Below are positions 44,827 to 52,620 of a DNA stretch of 64,000 nt, piece after piece. The number at the start of each line of letters is the position of its first letter. Positions within the stretch are counted from its first letter, which is position 1. The DNA is taken from assembly GCA_963695975.1 (NCBI GenBank), contig CAVOIB010000002.1:620001-684000 (forward strand), read 5' to 3'. Origin of the DNA: JBBQVZ01 sp963695975 (GTDB lineage Bacteria > Actinomycetota > UBA4738 > HRBIN12). The position numbers were made by a program, and so were the translations under genes. The notes beneath the pieces were generated by a model. That model was given only the letters and a program-made list of their open reading frames with translations, ran no database searches and was not told the origin of the DNA.

Positions 44827-47800
44827 TCAGGAACCGAGCTCCGCCAACAACCGCTCGGCCCGGGAAGCGCCGACGAGGTTCCCCTTCCGACGGCGCAGCT
44901 CGATCGCCTCGCGGAGGGTCGTCGCGGCATCCGGGCCGCGGCCGGCCAGCCGCAACACCTCCGCCAAGGCATCGAGGGCGTCGGCGTGCAGGTCCAGGTA
45001 GTCGGTCGGAGCGACGATGCCCACGGCGGCCATCGCGAAACGCTCCGCCTCGTGGTGTCGACCCCATCGGGCGAGTGTCTTCGCCCGCAACTGACGCCAG
45101 CGCACCTCCGCGTCGACATCTCCCTCGATGGTGATCCGTTCGGTGAACTCGGAGAGCTGGTATGCCTCGTCGTAGCGCCCTTGCGCGTACACGATGTCGC
45201 CGAGGTGCGGAGCGGTGCTCGCGAGGTTGCCCGTGTTCCCCATCCGCTCGAGGATCTCGAAGTCCTCCCGTGACTCCTTCTCGGCGGCAACCGGTGAGTC
45301 AGCGAGCATCTCCACCCGGGCCGAGTCGCCGAGTGCTCGCGCCAACGCGATCTGGTCTCCGAGCTCACGGGCGATCGCCTTCGCGCGGGTGATCAGCTCC
45401 CGGGCCGGCTCGAACCGCCCCAGCATCGCCTCGAGCTCGGCACGCTTCGTCGCGACGGCCGACTCAACCTTCCGATCGCCCCGGGCGCGGTCGCCCATCG
45501 CCTCCAATCGGCGGAGACCATCGACGACGGGCACGGGCCCTTGGGAGATCACCAGCGTCAACAACCGGGCGATCTCGGCCTCCTGCGATCGGCTCCCGGC
45601 ACGGCGCGCGTGCTCGGACGCGCGCTCGAGATGCTCCTCGGCAAGAGCGCAGCGCCCGGCCCAGAACCGGATGGTCCCGACCAAGATCAGTGATTCGGCG
45701 ACCCCGAGATCGTCGGACCACGCCTCGAACAGCTCCGCGTATCGCTCCGCCTCGGCGAGGCCCACCTGCTGCACCGCGTCTGGGTCGCGCATCATGTGGA
45801 CGAACAACCGACGCACGCCCGCGAGCGCCTCGAGCCGGGGGTCGCCGAGGGTCCGTGCCTCTTCCATCGCCTCGCCGAGCACGTCGTCGGCGCGCGGGAG
45901 GTCTGCGCGAGATAGGGCCAGCCCTAGATCCGCGAGGAGTTCGAGCCGGAGCGGATCTCCCGGAGCCAGGAGCTCGGCCGCTCGCCCCAGGAGGTTCACC
46001 GTGGCCGAGAGGTCCCGCCTTGCGAACGCGCTGTGGCCCGCGGCGGCGAGGCGCTCCGCCGCCTGGCGGGCGAGCGTCCGCATCTGCTCGTCGATCGGAC
46101 CGAGCTCGGCGCGGTACAAGTACGCCTGCTCCAGGTGATACCCGACGATCTCATCACGCTCCCCCAGCGACCCCGCCGTCCCGTCGAGCCACGCCGCGAA
46201 TCGCTCATGGAGGTCCGCTCGGGTCGCCTTCGGGATCGAGCCGTACGCCGCGTCACGGATCAGCAGGTGCCGGAACCCGAGCGCGTCGGTCGCCGCAAGG
46301 TCGGAGCGCTCAGGGCGGACGAACTGCTTGCGGACCAGCGCCGCGATGCCGTCGCTCGCATCGGACACCTCGCTCGAGAGCTCGCGGACGGCGGCGGGAT
46401 AGAAGATCTGCCCCATCACCGACGCGACCTCGATCAGCCGGCGTTCCGATGTGGGGAGCCTGTCCAGCCGCGAGGCGAGCAACGCTGAGATCGTCGGTGG
46501 GACCGGCAGGTCCGCGAGATCTCCTGTCGGTGTCCATCGACCCTCCTTCAGGACGAGCCGACCCTCGTCGACCAGGAGGCCCGTGATCTCCTCCGCGTAG
46601 AGCGGGTGGCCCTCGGCGGCGGCGGCGATGCGCTCGCGGACCACGCGGTCTACCGAGTCATCCGCCAGCAGGTTTGTGACGAGCCTTCCGCACTCTTCAG
46701 CGTTCAGCGGCTCGAGCAGGATCGAGGTGGCGTTCAACTTCCCGCCGGCCCATCCGGGGCGATCGTCGAGCAGCTCGGGGCGCGCCATGCACGCGAGCAG
46801 GATCGGAGCATCGCGAGCCAGATCGCCGACGTGCTCGACGAGCTCGAGGAACGTGAGCTCGGCCCATTGGAGGTCGTCGATCACGAACACCACGGGCCGC
46901 TCGGCGGCGAGCCGCTCGAGCAGCGCCCGGACCGCCCAGCGCATCTCCTCGGGGGTGGTCTCCCCGCCGTGAAGCCCGATCGCTTGCCCGACGCGCTCGG
47001 CGATCGCGACCGCGTCGTCATCGTCGCCGGCCAGCACGGCGAGCTTGCGGCGGGCCGCCTCCGGGGTGTCGTTCTCGTCTAAGCCCGCGACGTCGATCAA
47101 GGCTTCGGCGAGCGGGTAGAACGTGATCCCCTCGCCGTACGGCAGGCAGCGACCGCGCAGGATCGTTGCCTGGGCGCCGAGCTCGTCGGTGAACGCCGCC
47201 ATCAGCCGGGACTTGCCCACCCCCCCGATACCTAGCACCGTGAAGAGCTGACACGCCTGATCCGTCACGGTGCGGTCGAACACGTCACGCAGGAGCGACA
47301 GTTCGCGTTCCCGTCCGACGATGGGGGCGTCGAGGTGTCGCGCGAACCCGGCGGCACCCGGCACCACCTCGACCAACCGGTGGGCCGGCACGGGATCGGC
47401 CTTCCCTTTCATCGACAGATCGGCGATCGGCTCGGCGACGATCGCGTCACGCACGAGCGAGAACGTGCGTTCGCCGAGCAGGATCTCGCCGGGGGCGGCT
47501 GCCTGCTCCAGACGGGCCGCGACGTTCACCGCGTCGCCGGTCACGATCTTCTGGTCGCCCGCCCCGGCCACCACGTCGCCGGTGTTCACCCCGATCCGGC
47601 AGGCGAGCGTCATCCCGTGGTCCCGGTCGAGCTCCGGGTTCAGGACCTCCAGCGCCGCGCGCATCTCGCTCGCGGCGCGGACGGCACGCAGGGCGTCGTC
47701 CTCGTGGACCTGCGGCACCCCGAAGACGGCCATGACTGCGTCGCCGATGAACTTCTCGACGGTCCCCCCGTGGCGCTCGATCGCCGCCTGCATCGTGTCG

Positions 47801-48003
47801 AAGAACCGCTCCATGACCCGGCGGATCGACTCGGGGTCGAGCGCCTCACCCATCGCGGTGGAGCCCGCGACGTCGCAGAACACGATCGTGACGGTCTTCC
47901 GGACCTCGTACCGGGTCCCCTGTGCAGTCAGTGGTGCGGCGCAGTCCTCACAGAACTTCGCCCCTTCCCGGTTCTCGTGTCCGCACGCCTCGCATCGCAG
48001 CAC
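44827..48003 (-). CDS. Zinc-ribbon adenylate/guanylate cyclase with ATPase and TPR domains
   Basis: The 1058-aa protein has, in order, a zinc ribbon (CEACGHENREGAKFCEDC), a class III cyclase domain (~30-200; FCDVAGSTAMGE, FIGDAVMAVFG, GDAVNVAARLEQAA), an AAA/NACHT-like ATPase (~225-480; Walker A LGIGGVGKSRLM, Walker B VVFVIDDLQWAE) and a long TPR-like helical C-terminus. Both metal aspartates of the cyclase are present. The GTG start is preceded by TAACCT with a 6-nt spacer. The type is common in actinobacteria; it would make cAMP in response to a bound partner. Confidence 0.9.
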   Translation of the reverse strand: MLRCEACGHENREGAKFCEDCAAPLTAQGTRYEVRKTVTIVFCDVAGSTAMGEALDPESIRRVMERFFDTMQAAIERHGGTVEKFIGDAVMAVFGVPQVHEDDALRAVRAASEMRAALEVLNPELDRDHGMTLACRIGVNTGDVVAGAGDQKIVTGDAVNVAARLEQAAAPGEILLGERTFSLVRDAIVAEPIADLSMKGKADPVPAHRLVEVVPGAAGFARHLDAPIVGRERELSLLRDVFDRTVTDQACQLFTVLGIGGVGKSRLMAAFTDELGAQATILRGRCLPYGEGITFYPLAEALIDVAGLDENDTPEAARRKLAVLAGDDDDAVAIAERVGQAIGLHGGETTPEEMRWAVRALLERLAAERPVVFVIDDLQWAELTFLELVEHVGDLARDAPILLACMARPELLDDRPGWAGGKLNATSILLEPLNAEECGRLVTNLLADDSVDRVVRERIAAAAEGHPLYAEEITGLLVDEGRLVLKEGRWTPTGDLADLPVPPTISALLASRLDRLPTSERRLIEVASVMGQIFYPAAVRELSSEVSDASDGIAALVRKQFVRPERSDLAATDALGFRHLLIRDAAYGSIPKATRADLHERFAAWLDGTAGSLGERDEIVGYHLEQAYLYRAELGPIDEQMRTLARQAAERLAAAGHSAFARRDLSATVNLLGRAAELLAPGDPLRLELLADLGLALSRADLPRADDVLGEAMEEARTLGDPRLEALAGVRRLFVHMMRDPDAVQQVGLAEAERYAELFEAWSDDLGVAESLILVGTIRFWAGRCALAEEHLERASEHARRAGSRSQEAEIARLLTLVISQGPVPVVDGLRRLEAMGDRARGDRKVESAVATKRAELEAMLGRFEPARELITRAKAIARELGDQIALARALGDSARVEMLADSPVAAEKESREDFEILERMGNTGNLASTAPHLGDIVYAQGRYDEAYQLSEFTERITIEGDVDAEVRWRQLRAKTLARWGRHHEAERFAMAAVGIVAPTDYLDLHADALDALAEVLRLAGRGPDAATTLREAIELRRRKGNLVGASRAERLLAELGS

Positions 48004-48009
48004 GGTGGC

Positions 48010-48015
48010 AGGTTA
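48010..48015 (-). promoter_or_regulatory. -10 box TAACCT giving a leaderless mRNA for the cyclase
   Basis: TAACCT on the minus strand is 6 nt from the GTG start at 48003, the same geometry as the other leaderless starts. Confidence 0.55.
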
Positions 48016-48123
48016 GACGGCGAAGGCTGGCGCGACGACCGAGTGCTCAGACCGCTGGGCCCGCCCCCTATGAACTTGACCCACTTCGATATCCGATGGA
48101 GACACCAGCTGCCAGCAGCCGAC

Positions 48124-48354
48124 TCACTTCGGACGTCGAGTGGCGGCGGTATTCACTGGACGACCCCTTGGGAGGGGAACGTAAGCGATTGCCAGCGCTC
48201 GCGGGGGAGCTTCCTCCATGGAGGGAGCGATCCGCTCTGCCGTGGGACGCTCGGCCGCTCGTAGCCCTCGCGCGAGACTCGTCGCCGTGCCTGCGAGGAG
48301 TCCGAGCAAGAGCACCCCTTGGACCCAGTCCGTCATCGAACCCGGAGCGATCAT
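48124..48354 (-). CDS. Small single-helix membrane protein (76 aa)
   Basis: ATG 48354 has an excellent AAGGAGGT site 7 nt upstream, which makes this small frame credible. The product has one N-terminal helix (WVQGVLLLGLLAGTATSLA) and a basic, Pro/Arg-rich tail. I recognise no family. It is divergent from the HTH/Clp-N pair (159 bp between starts), so the paired palindromes upstream of the HTH gene might also affect it. Confidence 0.65.
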   Translation of the reverse strand: MIAPGSMTDWVQGVLLLGLLAGTATSLARGLRAAERPTAERIAPSMEEAPPRALAIAYVPLPRGRPVNTAATRRPK

Positions 48355-48465
48355 CGCCACTACCTCCTTGTGTGTGGATCTCCGTCGCTCTCACCATGCG
48401 GCGGGCACCTTGAAGGACGCGAAGGAAGAGCTGAGCGTGTCCTGTGAGTCTCGTGTGACCGGGCT

Positions 48466-48483
48466 TGTCAACGTGGATTGACA
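48466..48483. promoter_or_regulatory. Operator palindrome 1 (TGTCAA-N6-TTGACA), overlapping -35
   Basis: A perfect inverted repeat TGTCAA/TTGACA with a 6-bp spacer. Its right half is also the best -35 hexamer for the HTH gene. It matches palindrome 2, with 29 bp between centres. Confidence 0.75.
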
Positions 48484-48507
48484 CATCTCCCATCTGTCAA
48501 CTATCGT
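48478..48507 (+). promoter_or_regulatory. Promoter of the HTH/Clp-N operon
   Basis: -35 TTGACA (48478-48483), an 18-bp spacer and -10 TATCGT (48502-48507), then 6 nt to the ATG at 48514, so the mRNA is predicted leaderless. The two palindromes cover -35 and -10, which fits repression by a protein bound there. Confidence 0.65.
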
Positions 48508-48512
48508 TGACG
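48495..48512. promoter_or_regulatory. Operator palindrome 2 (TGTCAA-N6-TTGACG), overlapping -10
   Basis: The same TGTCAA-N6-TTGAC inverted repeat as at 48466-48483 with one final-base change. It covers the -10 box and ends one base before the start codon. Confidence 0.75.
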
Positions 48513-48513
48513 C

Positions 48514-48726
48514 ATGAACGCGAGGGAACTCGAGACCGCGATCCGGAGCGAGGATCCGCAGGAAGCGCTGCGTGCGGTGTCCGCGCTCCGACACCTCGCC
48601 GACCAACTCGAGGGTCGTGCGGTGCGTGCTGCCCGGGAGCAAGGATGGTCCTGGACCCAGATCGGGGACGCCCTCGGCGTGTCGCGCCAGGCCGTGCACA
48701 AGAGGCTCAGGAGGGATATCCGATGA
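48514..48726 (+). CDS. Small helix-turn-helix DNA-binding protein
   Basis: The 70-aa protein has an N-terminal helical half (ELETAIRSEDPQEALRAVSALRHLADQLEG) and a C-terminal HTH (WSWTQIGDALGVSRQAVHKRLRRD, ~44-67). It overlaps the Clp-N gene by ATGA, so the two are one translational unit. Two palindromes across its own promoter make autoregulation the simplest reading (inference). HTH/Clp-N pairs like this occur in other actinobacteria, but I know of no established function for them. Confidence 0.8.
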   Translation: MNARELETAIRSEDPQEALRAVSALRHLADQLEGRAVRAAREQGWSWTQIGDALGVSRQAVHKRLRRDIR

Positions 48727-49217
48727 GCCGCAGGATGCTAACGGATGACGCGCGAGCCGCGCTCCTCGGAGCGGCCGATACCGAGGCCCACCGACGGGGG
48801 AGGCGCAGGATCGGCACCGAAGACCTGCTCATGGGACTGCTCGGGGAACCCGGAGGGCCAGCGTCGGTCGCCCTCGGTATCGACCTCGATCGGGCCCGCG
48901 CAGCGTCGGCACGGCTCGATGAGCGGGCGCTCGAGACCTTCGGGATCCACGCCGAGATCCCACCGGCTCAACCTGCGCGAACTCCCCGGGGCCGGCGCTC
49001 CTTCACGGGAGGCGCTCGATCCGCGATCGAGCGGTCCGTCCGGCTCGCGCGCCGAAAGCGAGCGAGCAGGGTCACCGCCGCGCACCTGACGGCCGGCGTC
49101 TTGACGGCGCACGAGCCGGATGACGCGTTGGCGCTCCTACGTGAGTTGAGCGTTGACGTGACCCATGCGCTCGCGGCCGCGATGGAGATGGTCGATGCGC
49201 AGCGCGGGTCATCGTAG
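48723..49217 (+). CDS. Stand-alone Clp N-terminal-domain protein
   Basis: The 164-aa protein has two Clp-N repeats (ARAALLGAADTEAHRRGRRRIGTEDLLMGLLGEP and ARSAIERSVRLARRKRASRVTAAHLTAGVLTA) without any ATPase domain. Clp-N repeats bind substrates or adaptors of ClpC-type unfoldases; a free copy could act as an adaptor, decoy or partner for the HTH protein. ATG 48723 overlaps the HTH stop. No clp protease genes are nearby. Confidence 0.8.
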   Translation: MSRRMLTDDARAALLGAADTEAHRRGRRRIGTEDLLMGLLGEPGGPASVALGIDLDRARAASARLDERALETFGIHAEIPPAQPARTPRGRRSFTGGARSAIERSVRLARRKRASRVTAAHLTAGVLTAHEPDDALALLRELSVDVTHALAAAMEMVDAQRGSS

Positions 49218-49332
49218 GTGCGAGGGCTCGACACGACGTCAAGCGCGGCATCCTTCTGGAGCACGCGAGCCGATTCGGTCACCGGCGGCCGACTGGGTTA
49301 GGGTTGGCGACAACCGAGGCAGGGAGGCAATC

Positions 49333-49806
49333 ATGCTCAGGAAGGTATGGACCATCGGGTTCGCCGGTGTCCTCGCAGTGGTCGCTCTCGGCGGGGTCAC
49401 CACTGCCTTCGCGTCCAGTAACATCACCCAGCCTGAGACCTTCGTCCTGGACGACACCATCGTCAAGAGCGGGTACGTGGACGTGGGCAAGCCGGGTAAC
49501 AGCATCGGCGACAGCTTCATGTTCGCCGATTCGCTCACCGATCCGGCCGACGGGTCCTCCGTAGGCAAGCTCCACGGACAATGCGAATTCCAGGTGAAAG
49601 GCTGGACGCTCTGCACGGCCGGCGCCTTCATCACGGACCGGGGCGAGATCATGTTCCAGGGCTTCGTCCAATTCTCGAACGGACTCTCGATCTTCGATAT
49701 GCCCGTGATCGGTGGCACGGGAGAGTTCGACAACGTGCGCGGATCGGTCCACGTCGAGGACGTGACCAACAAGCTGTCGAAGCTCACCTTCACCCTCATC
49801 CCGTAG
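49333..49806 (+). CDS. Secreted dirigent/allene-oxide-cyclase-barrel-like protein
   Basis: The 157-aa protein has a signal peptide (GFAGVLAVVALGGVTTAFA|SSN) and a beta-barrel-like core (SIGDSFMFADSLTD, GKLHGQCEFQ, GEIMFQGFVQFSNGLSIFDMPVIGGTGEFDNVRGSVHVED), the pattern of dirigent-like proteins found in actinobacteria. ATG 49333 has GGGAGG 5 nt upstream. A strong hairpin follows 22 bp after the stop. Function in bacteria is unknown. Confidence 0.75.
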   Translation: MLRKVWTIGFAGVLAVVALGGVTTAFASSNITQPETFVLDDTIVKSGYVDVGKPGNSIGDSFMFADSLTDPADGSSVGKLHGQCEFQVKGWTLCTAGAFITDRGEIMFQGFVQFSNGLSIFDMPVIGGTGEFDNVRGSVHVEDVTNKLSKLTFTLIP

Positions 49807-49828
49807 CGTAGAAGCGAGCCTGGCGCAC

Positions 49829-49867
49829 CGCCCCGTCGGAGACTCCGCGTGCCTCCCGACAGGGGCG
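49829..49867 (+). terminator. Hairpin after the dirigent-like gene
   Basis: CGCCCCGTCGG (49829-49839) pairs with CCGAC (49856-49860) and GGGGCG (49862-49867), with a single-base bulge and a 16-nt loop. No U-tract. Its place 22 bp after the stop suits termination. Confidence 0.55.
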
Positions 49868-49907
49868 GGAGACCTGGTGCCGCGTGACACGCTGTGATGG
49901 TGGCTGC

Positions 49908-49925
49908 ACGCGCCCCGGCGTGTGT
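49908..49925. repeat. GC-rich short repeat, copy a
   Basis: ACGCGCCCCGGCG followed by TGTGT; shares the 13-bp core with copies b and c and the 18-bp stretch including TGTGT with copy c. It directly abuts the EamA remnant. Confidence 0.55.
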
Positions 49926-50070
49926 CGCTGATCCTGATCAACATCCTGGGCGGCCTGTTCCGGTCGTGACGGTGGTGCTGGCGCGAGTCTTCCTGAAGGA
50001 GCCGATAAGCCGCTGGCAGCTGATCGGGCTCGCTGCGGCGGTGGTCGCCGTGATCCTCTGGCGATTCTGA
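49922..50070 (+). pseudogene. Decayed EamA/DMT transporter, C-terminal fragment with frameshift
   Basis: One frame reads VSLILINILGGLF (from 49922) and then the +2 frame continues as PVVTVVLARVFLKEPISRWQ and LIGLAAAVVAVILWRF to a TGA at 50068-50070. Together these form the last two helices of an EamA/DMT-type transporter (PVVTVVLAR...E..SRWQ.IG). There is no start codon context and the two parts are joined only by a frameshift near 49960. The rest of the gene is missing, so it is a remnant. Confidence 0.75.
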
Positions 50071-50157
50071 GCTACCCGCGCCGCGTTTGCGGCGACTGAA
50101 CGACGCGCCCAAGATGGCCGCTATGGACGGCGGCGGTCGGGGGTCGGTGACCCGGGG

Positions 50158-51516
50158 ATGACTTCGATCCCGAGCACCCTCTACACGAAGAACGGCGACT
50201 TCACCCTCGCCTATCAGGTGACGGGGTCCGGGCGCGACGACCTGATCTACCTGTTGTTCGAAACACCGAACGTGGTGGCGAACTGGTTCATCCCCGAGCA
50301 CGTGCGGTTCCTGGAGCGGCTCGCGGCGTTCTCCCGCCTCGTCATCACCGATCGCCGCGGCATGGGGTGCTCGGATCGTCTCGCACCCGGGACCTCACCG
50401 GTCCTCGAGGACCTGGTCGACGACCTCCTGGTCGTGATGGAGACGGCGAACGCGTTCTCGGCGACGCTGCTGGCCGGCGACGAGACGGCGTTCATCGCGC
50501 TGCTGGCCGCGGCGAGCCACCCGGACCGGATCAAGCGGCTGGTCCTGTGGGAGCCGAGCCCGTCGTGGCACCGCACCGACGACATGCCCTGGGAGGACTC
50601 CCCGGACATCATCGAGGCTCAGCTCGGGGTGATCCGTCGCGTGACGAACCTCCGGGGGTGGGCCGAGATCTCCGCTCGGAACGGCCTTCCCTCGTGGGCG
50701 AGCGACCCCGACAAGGTGGCGCTGTGGGAGGCCATGTCCGCGCTCTCGGGGTCCGCTGAGGCTTGGTACCAGGACCTACGACCGTTCTACGAGCTCGACC
50801 TGCGGGACGTGGTGGCCGCGATCCACGCGCCGACGCTGATCCTGGCCCGACCGGACGCGACGGAGGTCAAGATCCAGAGCGTCCGGTACCTGGCCGAACG
50901 GATGCCGAACGCGACGCTGGTCGAGCTCGACGGTCGGGACATGATGCCCTGGGCCGGAGACCAGGAGGCCGTCCTGGGCGAGATCCAGGGGTTCCTGACG
51001 GGCGAGCGCACGCCGGCGCCGCCCGATCGAGTCCTCTCCACGATCCTGTTCACCGACATCGTCGGCTCGACCGAGAAGGCCGCCGAGCTCGGCGACCGGG
51101 CCTGGGCCGAGCTGATCGAGCGACACCACGGCCTCGTCCGTCGACTGCTGGTCCCCTACCGCGGCCGCGAGGTCGACACCGCTGGTGACGGATTCCTCGC
51201 GACGTTTGACGGTCCCGCCCGCGCCGTGGAGTGTGCCCGCGCGATCGCGGAGGGCGTGCATGAGCTCGGGATCTCGATCCGCGCCGGGTGCCACGCCGGC
51301 GAGGTCGAGACGGGCGGGGGCGGCGTGCGCGGGATCGCGGTCCACATCGGCGCGCGGATCGCCGCCGCAGCCGGCGCCGACGAGGTGCTCGTGAGCTCCA
51401 CGGTGCACGACCTGGTGGCCGGCTCGGGGCTCGCGTTCGAGGACGCGGGCGAGCACGAACTGAAGGGCGTCCCTGACACCTGGCATCTCTACCGAGTGGC
51501 GACCCCCAACGGCTAG
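50158..51516 (+). CDS. Alpha/beta-hydrolase-like domain fused to class III adenylate cyclase
   Basis: The 452-aa protein has an alpha/beta-hydrolase fold (~10-280; ITDRRGMGCSD, HPDRIKRLVLWEP) and a C-terminal class III cyclase (~292-445) with both metal aspartates, D300 (LFTDIVGST) and D344 (DTAGDGFL). The hydrolase nucleophile elbow reads AGDETA (106-111), with no serine at the usual place, so this domain is probably a ligand sensor rather than an enzyme. The architecture resembles the hydrolase-cyclase Rv1900c of Mycobacterium tuberculosis. No clear ribosome site is visible before the ATG. Confidence 0.88.
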   Translation: MTSIPSTLYTKNGDFTLAYQVTGSGRDDLIYLLFETPNVVANWFIPEHVRFLERLAAFSRLVITDRRGMGCSDRLAPGTSPVLEDLVDDLLVVMETANAFSATLLAGDETAFIALLAAASHPDRIKRLVLWEPSPSWHRTDDMPWEDSPDIIEAQLGVIRRVTNLRGWAEISARNGLPSWASDPDKVALWEAMSALSGSAEAWYQDLRPFYELDLRDVVAAIHAPTLILARPDATEVKIQSVRYLAERMPNATLVELDGRDMMPWAGDQEAVLGEIQGFLTGERTPAPPDRVLSTILFTDIVGSTEKAAELGDRAWAELIERHHGLVRRLLVPYRGREVDTAGDGFLATFDGPARAVECARAIAEGVHELGISIRAGCHAGEVETGGGGVRGIAVHIGARIAAAAGADEVLVSSTVHDLVAGSGLAFEDAGEHELKGVPDTWHLYRVATPNG

Positions 51517-51538
51517 CGAAAGCCAGCAAGGCCGCTGA

Positions 51539-51555
51539 CTCTCGGCGCCCGAGAG
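51539..51555 (+). terminator. Hairpin after the hydrolase-cyclase gene
   Basis: CTCTCGG and CCGAGAG form a perfect 7-bp stem around CGC, 23 bp after the stop. No U-tract. It lies next to repeat copy b. Confidence 0.45.
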
Positions 51556-51561
51556 ATGCCC

Positions 51562-51583
51562 AAACTTGTCACGCGCCCCGGCG
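51562..51583. repeat. GC-rich short repeat, copy b
   Basis: AAACTTGTC followed by the 13-bp core ACGCGCCCCGGCG. Copy c has the same AACTTG lead-in, so the shared unit is at least 20 bp long with three mismatches. Confidence 0.6.
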
Positions 51584-51622
51584 CGCAGTGCCACGTCGCC
51601 CGTTCGCTATACCCTCTTGAAG

Positions 51623-52099
51623 GTGAGCGTCGATTCAGCACAAGAAGCCCTCGTCGGCGTATGGAGATTGGTCACCTATGAGGACCGCGAGAGCGAAGCG
51701 GACCCTTGGGCGCACACGTTCGGGAAGGAGCCCGCCGGCCTCGCCTTGTATCACCCAACGGGCTTGCTGGCGATACAGGTCTTCGCTGACCGGGATTCAG
51801 AATCGACGGCTGATTACGTCGGATATGTCGGTACGTACCATCCGCGAGAGCACCGACAGGACGGCGATGCGTTCTCAGGCGTCGTGGAGCACCACATGTC
51901 GGCGGCATCTGACCCAGAGCTGCTAGAGGAGGATCCCAGTCGCCCCTTCACAGTTTCTGGTGACCGTCTCGTGCTAGGGGATGGACAGACTTGGCGGCGG
52001 CTCTTTCGAACGCGTCGTCTAACGTCGGGACGCATTTCTTACACGCAAGAACTTGCGACGCGCCCCGGCGTGTGTGGACCACCATCGCAGACCGCCTGA
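51623..52099 (+). CDS. Lipocalin-like domain protein, possibly with an altered C-terminus
   Basis: The 158-aa product from GTG 51623 begins VGVWRLVTYEDRE and continues ...HPTGLLAIQVFADRD, the pattern of the lipocalin-like domain found in many soil bacteria. The last ~12 residues (ATRPGVCGPPSQTA) are encoded by repeat copy c, so the natural C-terminus may have been replaced. The ribosome site is weak (GAAG). It sits between repeat copies b and c in a stretch of decayed genes, so it may be a recent arrival or itself decaying. Confidence 0.55.
   Translation: MSVDSAQEALVGVWRLVTYEDRESEADPWAHTFGKEPAGLALYHPTGLLAIQVFADRDSESTADYVGYVGTYHPREHRQDGDAFSGVVEHHMSAASDPELLEEDPSRPFTVSGDRLVLGDGQTWRRLFRTRRLTSGRISYTQELATRPGVCGPPSQTA
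52049..52075. repeat. GC-rich short repeat, copy c
   Basis: GAACTTGCG, the core ACGCGCCCCGGCG (52058-52070) and TGTGT. It links copy a (shares core plus TGTGT) with copy b (shares AACTTG plus core). Confidence 0.6.
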
Positions 52100-52188
52100 C
52101 AGCAGCCAGCCGGACTGCCAGAAAGTCGCAGCCTCGCGGCCACCATGCTAGAAACGGCTCCAGAAGAAATCGGGGAGCGTTCAGAAAG

Positions 52189-52315
52189 TGCTAATCGGCG
52201 AACACATCAGCCTGAGACGTGCCACACCTGAGGACGCACCCTGTACAGTACTCCATCGTTCGTGAAGATTGGGTGGACGAGAAGACGTATCGCAAGGCCA
52301 GGCGCCCCTTCTAGT
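52189..52315 (+). pseudogene. GNAT acetyltransferase remnant (N- and C-terminal tips)
   Basis: GTG 52189 opens VLIGEHISLRRATPEDAP, a typical GNAT N-terminus, which hits a stop at 52264. An overlapping frame (52250-52315) reads YSIVREDWVDEKTYRKARRPF, like the last strand and tail of a GNAT protein (YSI.REDW). The central ~120 residues, including the acetyl-CoA loop, are absent, as after an internal deletion. It is not functional. Confidence 0.6.
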
Positions 52316-52620
52316 TCCTGCGAGCCCGAAGGCCCTCGCGGACTCCTTCGACCTAGCTGCCTCCGTAAAGCATGATTGCCAAACCTGGATTTGCGCCCCG
52401 GCGCGGGCTGCCGCCCGCTGCGGAGACGGACATCGCGAGCAGGACGATCGCTACTCCCTTGATAACGCAGATCCGGAGCCTCTCAACGTCGCTTCTCGGA
52501 GCGAGCATGATCCTGGAAGTTGTCCGAATCGCGGCCGATGGAGAGCCCTTCGATGAACGTTCCCGGGGTACTCTCGGCTTCCGTGGCAGGGGCGCGAGCA
52601 ACGCGAATGAGGACGTTGTC
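52316..52620. other. Non-coding stretch with repeat copy d
   Basis: No gene is supported here. It holds the core GCGCCCCGGCG (52393-52403), a weaker fourth copy of the short repeat, and the region in front of the DUF4287 gene. Confidence 0.4.

Noticed and set aside
49922..50070. Functional small membrane protein
   Set aside because: The two hydrophobic parts lie in different frames and match only the last helices of EamA transporters.
51562..52403. Integron attC sites
   Set aside because: The short repeats have a palindromic flavour, but the RYYYAAC/GTTRRRY core sites are not visible and no integrase is in the window.
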